From positions 29,273,925-29,337,924 of the forward strand of contig NC_089725.1 of NCBI RefSeq assembly GCF_035083965.1: 64,000 nucleotides of DNA, written 5' to 3'. The position numbers were made by a program, and so were the translations under genes. This stretch comes from Branchiostoma lanceolatum. Its lineage: Eukaryota; Chordata; Leptocardii; Amphioxiformes; Branchiostomatidae. Under the pieces are notes generated by a model. It was not told where the DNA came from. It did not search any database and saw only the letters and a program-made list of their open reading frames with translations. This document shows positions 34,301 through 43,300 of this stretch, piece after piece; position 1 is the first letter of the stretch, and every line of letters starts with the position of its first letter.

Positions 34301-37300
34301 TAGTGCAGGTATCTGTGATGTCTACAGTCTACCTGCAGTGGTCCATATACTTGATATGTGAGTTAGTGTATCACTGTATGACAGTACTATGTGGATTTTC
34401 AATTTCTGCATTGATTGTTATCGTCTGTGAAATGGCAAATAAAGAATTGGGATCTTTTAAAAATGATCCACATTGCTATATTAATGGACGTGGTGCAAGT
34501 AAAAGTGATTTGGAAAGTTATCTGCACCAGTGCAGGTATATGCAGAATAAAGAAGTACATCAAAACCTGTACAAGTGACCACCTCCACATATTTTTTGGT
34601 GGTCCGGTCCCTTAGATAATTTTTCCTATTGAGACAATACTCTGTCTAGCATAGTGAACACTTTTCCACTTAGACCAGATTCTACCGGTCCCGAATTGAT
34701 AAATGAATGAATGAATAAATGACAGGTTTATTCAGCAAATTCAGGTCCGAGTGAGTGATTTCTTCTTTAACTGTTTTGACTGTACAGTATTTCGAGCCCT
34801 GGTTATATACACATACGTCCCTGCGCCTGTATCCACTGAGCCACGGCACAGTGAGAAGGACAGCTCACCTCGTCTCTGCCTTTTGTCTGACGGGTCTGGA
34901 ATGGTGGGAGCCCCAAACACACACAACATGGGTGACAGGAGAGCAGAGTTAGTCACCAGTCACCAACATGAATGACATGCACACCCAGGACGTAAGAGTA
35001 AAACTATGCTAGCACATTTAAACTACACATGGATATAGATATAGAAATATGTTCATACAAAGTAGAAGTATCAAAGAACCCTGTAAGCACCTTCGTTAGC
35101 ACAATAGTATAGATTAAGACGTTGATGAAAGTTAGACATCCAGGTAGTAAGATACGCTAAAAATAATTACTCAAGCAACTGGATACAATTTTGAAACAGA
35201 CGTTTCAGACAGCATCCACTGTCTTTCGTCAGTGACTAACGATAGGACTGAGAACACCGTCTGAAACGTCTGACTGTTTCAAAATTTTATCCAGTTGCTT
35301 GAGTAATTATTTTTGGAGTATAAATTAAGATTAAACTTTGTCGGTTTGTCATAAAAACTTGTATCTCATTTCAATATTGACGGAGGTCCTGCAACATTCC
35401 CAAAATTGTTCAAAGAACAACTGTGGGGCACAAATTTGGCATGGCTGCCTGAAAATTGGTACATTATTATCTTCCTGTTTGACATGATACAGTACTGGCA
35501 TTTCTTGGACACTGCAAAATAAAGCTTCTCGTCAAGGATATCAGTAAGTGTCCTATATAATCATACAACAAACTACGATGAATGTAACTGCGCCGTAAAA
35601 CACGCACCAGCCGACTTGACACTTGAAGGCTTAAAAGTAATCAAGAAATACAAGTGCATAATGGACTCTATGTTACAGTGTTTGTAGTGATGACAGCACG
35701 TCTTTATACTACAAATTGGTACCGCTTAAAGGTTGAATGTATTTTCAAACCTCATATTTAGATAACCTATCGTCTCAAGGTCAAATCATAATTTTCATGT
35801 AAGCATAAATGTTTTGTAGTATACGCAATGACTTTGACACTAAATAAGTTTTAAACATGAATGACTCACCGAAGGGCACCGGGGGCACCACGGGCGTGAT
35901 CTCTGCTGGCATGAGGCCGGTGGGGAGGGGGGTGCAGGGCCCGTTGACCATGATGTGTGCGATGTAGTAGAGCAGCTTCTGGGCGCGGTTGCGGCTGGGG
36001 ATGAAGTTGAAGAGGCCGGGGTTCTGGTCGATGAAGTGAGTGGAGATGGCCCCCGACAGGAACTCCTCGTTGTGCAGCACGTTTTGGAGGAAGGGGATGT
36101 TGGTCTGTGGAAAAGGGTCAAACAATATCACTGTTGGTAATGTTTGCAGTGGTTTTGTTTTTGGTGCTTTTTGCGGTGACCTCTCCTTTGTGAAATGATG
36201 ACACCGTAAATATGTGTTTCCACTGCATTAACAGTACCTGTGCTTAGTCTACACAAAAGTCTACACACTTAGTACATTGTGAAAACCTCACTTATCTTCC
36301 TCCTGCAGAATTAAGTCCTGCGAAAGATTTACAGTTGTAGCTGATTTCACAACAGGTGTAGCAATTCCTAATCAATGCACGAAAATATGCCAATTTTTGG
36401 AAACTTACACTGTAGACCAACTCTATATGATGACCTGTACATACATGTAGTGGTCACCTACAATGTACCTACTGTGACCAGTTTCTTGAGTGCTACCATA
36501 ATATTGATGACAGCAGTACTTTTTGAGATGATAATATCGTCCTTACCTTGACGCCTCGGATTCTGAACTCGGACAGCGCTCTCCTCATCTTGGTGGCGGC
36601 GGAGCGGTGGTCGATAGCGTGCGCAATCACCTTGCACAGCAGCGAGTCGTAGTGCGGGGAGATGATTGCGCCTGCGAAGGCCGACGCGCTGTCCAGACGG
36701 ATCCCCATGCCCTCTCCGCTCCGGAACACCTGCGGGAGTTAGGGCAGCACATGAGCAACAGTTACCTATCTCTGTAGATCCAAGTTACCCACATCTATCC
36801 TTGGTTTCAGTTAGGGTAGATATAGATATACATAGACCTGTCCCCAGCTTCTATACACCAGTTGCCAGTACATATGGATAGACCCTGTTTACTCACCTAA
36901 ATACCCTGTTATATGTTAATATAGACCCAGGTCACCCAATTCTACCCAGGGTTAAAGTTTGAGCAGACACAGATAGACCCATCTCTAGCCTACCTAGTTC
37001 CAAGGTTGGGGTGGGTACAGACATACCCAATTAGAGTAGATACAGACCCAGGTTGCCAACCTCTTTCCTAGATATAGGCAGACCCATCTCTAGCCTGACT
37101 GTAACAGGATTAGAGTTCATATGGATAGACCCAGGTACCCACCCATATCCAGACTATACCAGGGTTAGAGTAGACCCAGGTTACCCTCCTTCATCCTGGG
37201 TTAAAGTTAAGGTAGATACAGATAAACCCATTTCTAGCCTACCTGTACCAAGGTTAGAGTAACAGATAGACCCAGGTTACCCACCTCTATCCTGCCAGTA

Positions 37301-40300
37301 TCGGGCTGGAAGTTCCGGCCCGGGTCCTCGGTGGTGACCCGACACTGGATGGCGGACCCGTGGATGTTGATGTTGTCCTGGGACAGACCCAGCTCAGGCA
37401 GGGTGTTCCCCTGGGCGATCTTCAGTTGGGACTGCACCAAGTCAACCCTGCAGTACAAATTTATTTGTTTGTTTGTAAATACGTTGCATACCTGGTAAAC
37501 CACCTCAATACAAAACACATCAGGGTTGTATTTGAAAGAGTACAAGCTGCATATCTGGACTCATTTGATCCACTCACACCTTTTGATAAGTGTGGTGGGT
37601 TCTTTTACATGCTTAAGGTGTGGCTCTCCTCAAACACAGGACCTCCATTTAACGTTCTATCTAAGGGATCCGAAATTATTCATCACTTCACTATCACTCT
37701 GGACAAATTTGGGGAAAATAAGACTTCCTACTCTACAATATCATCATAGAATCACTGAGTGTCAGTCTTATTCATAAGTGTGGTGGGTTCTTTAACATGC
37801 TCAGGGTGTGTCTCTCCTCAAACGAAGAACCTCAGGCTTTATATCCCATTCGAAAGGACATCCCTAACCGAAGCTAGGCACCTGAGTCGAGTGAGGAAAT
37901 CGGTGTCAATTGCCTTTCCCAAGAGCACAGCATTGGGTTTTGTGAGGGATTCAAACCCGGAAACTTTAGAGTCTAAGACAACAACCCTGACCATAAGATC
38001 ATCTTCTTAGCTAAGGTGGCAAACTGTACTCATAAGCCTGCTAATTCCTCTGGCATGTTATCAGTCTACTTGGCCAACTTCTACTCTTTCCAGCTGTCTC
38101 TGGAGTCTGGTAGAGGCTACACCTCGTCACCTTATTTCGTGACAATCACAGGACGACTCACCCGGTGACCTCCTCCGTTACCGTGTGCTCCACCTGCAGT
38201 CTGGCGTTCACCTCGATGAAGTAGAACTTCCCCTGCTCCTGAGGTTACAAGAAGTAAGACAGCTGTTAGCACCCCCTCCATTCATGTAACTTAGTATAGT
38301 CCATCATAAATATTGAGTAAGGTCTTCGTTCTATTCGCATAGTGCATGGTTAAAAACCTACTGATCTACTGATCTTGCTCAGTGTCACTGATGAAAGGTA
38401 GTGGATGCTACCTAAAATGTCTGACTGTTTCTACAATTATATTCAGTTGCTTGAGTAACTGTTATTTGGCGTAATACAATCTCTTCTTCATGCAACCTGG
38501 AGTCAAGCACATGTCTTTGGGTGGGTTTGAGAGATCTCTAGTGCAGCACCCCCCAGGTATGCACAGTTTAGATATACAGGAGTACATTATATTTACACTG
38601 GGGGACGTTGGGTTGGAGTTCTGTTTGGACGCATCTTTTCAGGGAGGCGGAATTATGTACCCTGGTTGAATTATGTTAGTAGATGTAAGTGCTAAAAAAA
38701 TCCTAGAATAGATCAGTAGCGACATTCTACACTACAGCAACCTCACCTGGTCCAGGAGAAACTCCACCGTTCCGGCGTTCTCGTACCCAACAAACTTCGC
38801 CAGCTTCACGGCGTCAGCCAGGATGTCCTTCCGGATGACCGGGTCGAGTTCCGGGGCAGGGGCGTACTCAACGACCTTCTGGTACCGCCGCTGGACGGAG
38901 CAGTCGCGCTCGAACAGGTGCACAACGTTTCCTGCCTTGTCACCTGTGTAGGGGAGTGAGAGTTATGAAAGTGAAAGTGGGATCAAACAGGTGCACTATG
39001 TTCCGTACCTTAATTGTCACCTGCACAAAAGTGAAAGTGATCTCGATCAAGCTTTAGTTCACTGAAGAGCTGATCTTCCACTGGTTATGACAGAGAAGAC
39101 ATAGGCTATAAAGATTTACAGTTCATTGCACTGGGGAAACTCCCCAAGCTCTTCTTGACCAGAACAATGTCGACCGTCCTGTCCTAAGGAGTACAACGCT
39201 ATCTAGTTTGTATAAACGCAAACTCCCGTTGTCCAGGGCTTTTATGGCCCCTCCCCACAGAGGGCGAGTCAATCAAGCTAAACCCTTTCCAGTAGCGTGC
39301 ATGTTGGGCGAGCAACAACAGCTGGGAATCGAACTCAAGACACATATATAAAGACTTAGAATGCAACTGTGAACTGTGTAGAGCAAGCTTGGGAACAAAC
39401 AAATGCCAAGAGTAGGGATCAGATGCAGGTAGACATCAGAAATACTTGCACAGCTCCAATTTTACCTTTACTAACCCGTATATGCAGGTATCATTTCTAG
39501 CCCTTTTCTGACAAAAAAAGAGGGAATTCCTCACCTAGAATCTGCACCTCGATATGTCTGGGCTTCTCGATAAACTTCTCTATGAAGAGAGAGCCGTTGC
39601 CAAACGCTGCCAACGCCTCTGAGGTTGCACGCTGGAAGTTTTCGTTCAGGTCCTGGGAACAAACAAGGATGATCAAACATAACTAAAAAAGCGAGTGTTC
39701 TCCTGCATTTGGAAGTTCAGGGCTTTAAACCCAGCTGGGTTATACCAAAGACATGTCACAATTTATCAATTCATTTATAGATCTTAAGGGTTGACTGAGT
39801 AAGTGAATTCGAACATACTGCTTTTGCTGCTTAGCACTGAGCACTCATGTCATGAGAAACAGTATGGGAGTTGAACACACTCCACTACATGTGTTCTATT
39901 TCCCAGCTGTAGTGACCTGTGTGGCTCAAGGGCATTAGATATAGAGATGGGCACTGCCTCTATAGTCTGCAAGTTATGGGAAGGATCTTAACTAACTTGA
40001 ATAAGCATTTTGTCTTCTGCTTTTTGTACTAACAGTACTGTTTCAACAGCAAACTTTAAACACTTCAAAATTCTCCTTTCCCCTAGCTACTACCACAAAG
40101 TCAAGTCCCCGCAACAAGAAATGATAGTTTGGGCACCCGCTAACGAATATAGGAGCCCCAGTAGTAATCAGATGGCACCCAGGCTACATGAATGAATTTT
40201 CAGTGCACAGGAAAGAATCATACCTCTTTGTTCCTGACGATGCGCATGCCCCTGCCTCCCCCTCCAAACGCAGCCTTGAGGATGATGGGGTAGCCGTGCT

Positions 40301-43300
40301 CAGAGCAGAACTGCTGGGCCTCCTCTAGTGTGGACACTGGACCATCTGTACCGGGCACCACCTGCACACCTGAGGGGAAAAGTTACAAAAAGCCATCAAA
40401 TACTGTAGGACTATCTCACTAGATAGCTTTAAATAACCCTTGCAGTTAGATGTGCAAACGCAGGTCTAGAGTGACATGTCGATCAGTATGATATAACCAG
40501 CTGCTGTCACGCCACATGCCTGCAAAGCTGGTGTGTTACACTTAAGGGTGATCAAACTGCAGATGCAGATACAGAAACAATTTTTCTTCTCAAATTTCAT
40601 AAGGTGCCAAAACTTGCACAGGTATCTCTTTAGTGTTTATGGAGTAAGCAACTTGACATTCATACAAACTTTAAGTTTCTTGAAACATTTGATTTATTAC
40701 AACAATCAGGTCTCCCAAATTTACGAACTCAAGCAGTTTGTACACGTCAGGTATGTTTCCTGGCTTTCCTACATTTTCATACAGCTACAAGATGACCCTT
40801 ATAACCAGCATTTTCCTACAAACAATTTATAAATAAATGATGCCCCAACCTGCAGCGATGGCGATTTGTCTGGCTTCCACCTTGTCTCCCATCTTGCGGA
40901 CGATTTCCGGCGCCGGGCCGACAAACCGTATCCCGGCATCGACGACCGCCTGGGCAAAGTCAGACCGTTCAGACAGGAAGCCATACCCAGGGTGGATGGC
41001 ATCTACGTCGTTTTCCTGAACAACACAAGTTGGTGGAACAGTTAAAAGATTATCTTTTTAAAAAAGGTGCAGACAACAGGCTTACAAAAACATATCTGTC
41101 ATGCACACAAAATGATAGAGGAGGTTATACCAGGGTGGGTGGCGTCTACACTGTTTTGCTGAACACAAGTTGATGGAACAGTTGAAAACAAATTGAAGAC
41201 AACAGGCTTACAAAAACATATCAGTCATGCAACATAAAATGATAGAGGAGGAAATACCCAGGGTAGATGGCATCTACATCGTTTTCCTGAACAACACATC
41301 TAAGTTGATAGAAAAGTTTAAAGCAAGACCCAAACAACAGGCTTACAGAAACAGATTTGTAACATGCACAAAACATGACAGAACTTAAATAATAGATAAA
41401 GAACAAAATGTTAAACAAAACGTTAGACATGAAAAAAACAAAATGCAAATCAAGAAAGGGTATTAACTTGTAAGAATGTGTAAGTATCGATGATTGATCT
41501 ACCATCACTATTGGAAGGAGAAAGTTGGTACAGAAGCTTTCAATCCTGTAAACTGGAATGTATCAAAACAACTATATTCTGCCAATTTGTGAAATATGCC
41601 TACAATCTTACTACAATAAATGCAAAGGTTAGATTGTTTATTTGACCAATGGTTTCTGTTTGCCCAACAAGAACAACAGCTAGCACTCTTCGGGTAATTT
41701 AAACAACATTTGAGTCTGAATCTGCATGAAACCAGTCATGAATCTTATTCTGAAACATGAAACAGGTTGGTTAGAGCTACAGAGTAAAAGGTTAAAAACA
41801 TACACTACAAGCTAAGAAAGCTCTGCTTGTGCTATTTGTGTTATCTATTGCCCTGACAACACTGTGTCATTGGTATAACTACACATCTTCATTCTTTTCT
41901 TAAACATCATGTCATTGAGATAGACAGGTGCTGCCATTGTTTTTGAACACTAGAGGTTTTGCTGTAGGGTGTTAGACAGTATGCACACTACCTTCTGAGT
42001 ATGTGCTTGTACAGTGTTACATAATAGCAGTTCAGAAAAACATCAACATGTAAGTCTTGTGTACTCAGTAAGTTAAGTCATGCCTAGTGGTTGGACTTTG
42101 AATCTTACCCCGGGTAACTTTTTATCACGTCTTGTTTACATATGATGGTGGGTCGGAGTCAAATGTCAAACGAAGTTTATGTACACAGGGGGAAAAACTA
42201 TGCTAACAGCTAAAGACGTATGACACTTTATAATTCATCCACCTTCGAGAGGACTTAATTTTGCAGTGGGCACCCAGACTGACAGGAAATGTCTATTCTC
42301 TACAGTGCGATTTTGCAGTAGAGATGTTACCGCAAAAATAGAACCTCTATATTCAATGATTTAGAGTATTTCAATACCTACAAATGAATGAGTCAGATGT
42401 TTAGCTGAACCTTTCGTTTGGAACAAACTGACAAACAATAGGTGTCCTTGAGTCATTCTATAGTGACGCAAACTTACAGATGTTGTTGTTATTCCACCGT
42501 TGGTCCATTGTTATTGTTCTAAAGTCCAGTTAACTGAGTCAGTAATTACTGCTCTAAAAGGTCAAGCCTGCGGGCCAATACGTAAGGGCATACAATTCCG
42601 ACATTTATATTTCAGGCTATTACAGCGGAGTTTGTATTACACAGACTATCCTAATCAAAAGCATATCTGTCCTTTCTGTCCTCTCAAATTTTGTGTGACT
42701 GCCAGCATTTTCTCAGCAAATGCTATGAACAAGCCAGGGCAGCCTAAATCAAAGTAGCCTTGTGTATGTCAAGGTTTAAGGTGCGTAATGGTTTATAACA
42801 ATGGAAAGCAGGGAGATAAAAGATAACAAACTAAACTATTGTTACTGGAAATCATAAGAAAAAATTATAGCTATGCCATAACAACTGGTATATTGAAGGC
42901 TGTGTATGTAACATCTTATTGCGTTGTTTGTAATTACGTCACTGAAGAGTGGGTTAATAAAAGACAGTGGAATGTTAGCAGAATAACTGACTACACAGAC
43001 ACATACAGACACATGTTTAACAGTTAGTGAAATAACTTAATTAAGACGTACATATATCAGTTTAAGACTATACATTCCAAAGGAATAATGTTCAGCCACC
43101 AGAAAAAAAAGGGGATTGTGGTGAGAGAAAAAAAAGCAGCATGCCCGGACAAAGCACAGACAAGTCTGGTACGTCACCTTCGCTATCTGAATATACTCTG
43201 GGATATTGAGGTACGCTGCCACTGGAGGTAAACCCTTCCCTATGGGGTAGGCTTCGTCGGCTTTCTGTCTATGCATGTGCATTCTGTCTTCCGTGGAATA

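Noticed and set aside
36760-37290. CRISPR-like spaced repeats
   Set aside because: Units are degenerate, contiguous and in a eukaryotic intron; a minisatellite.
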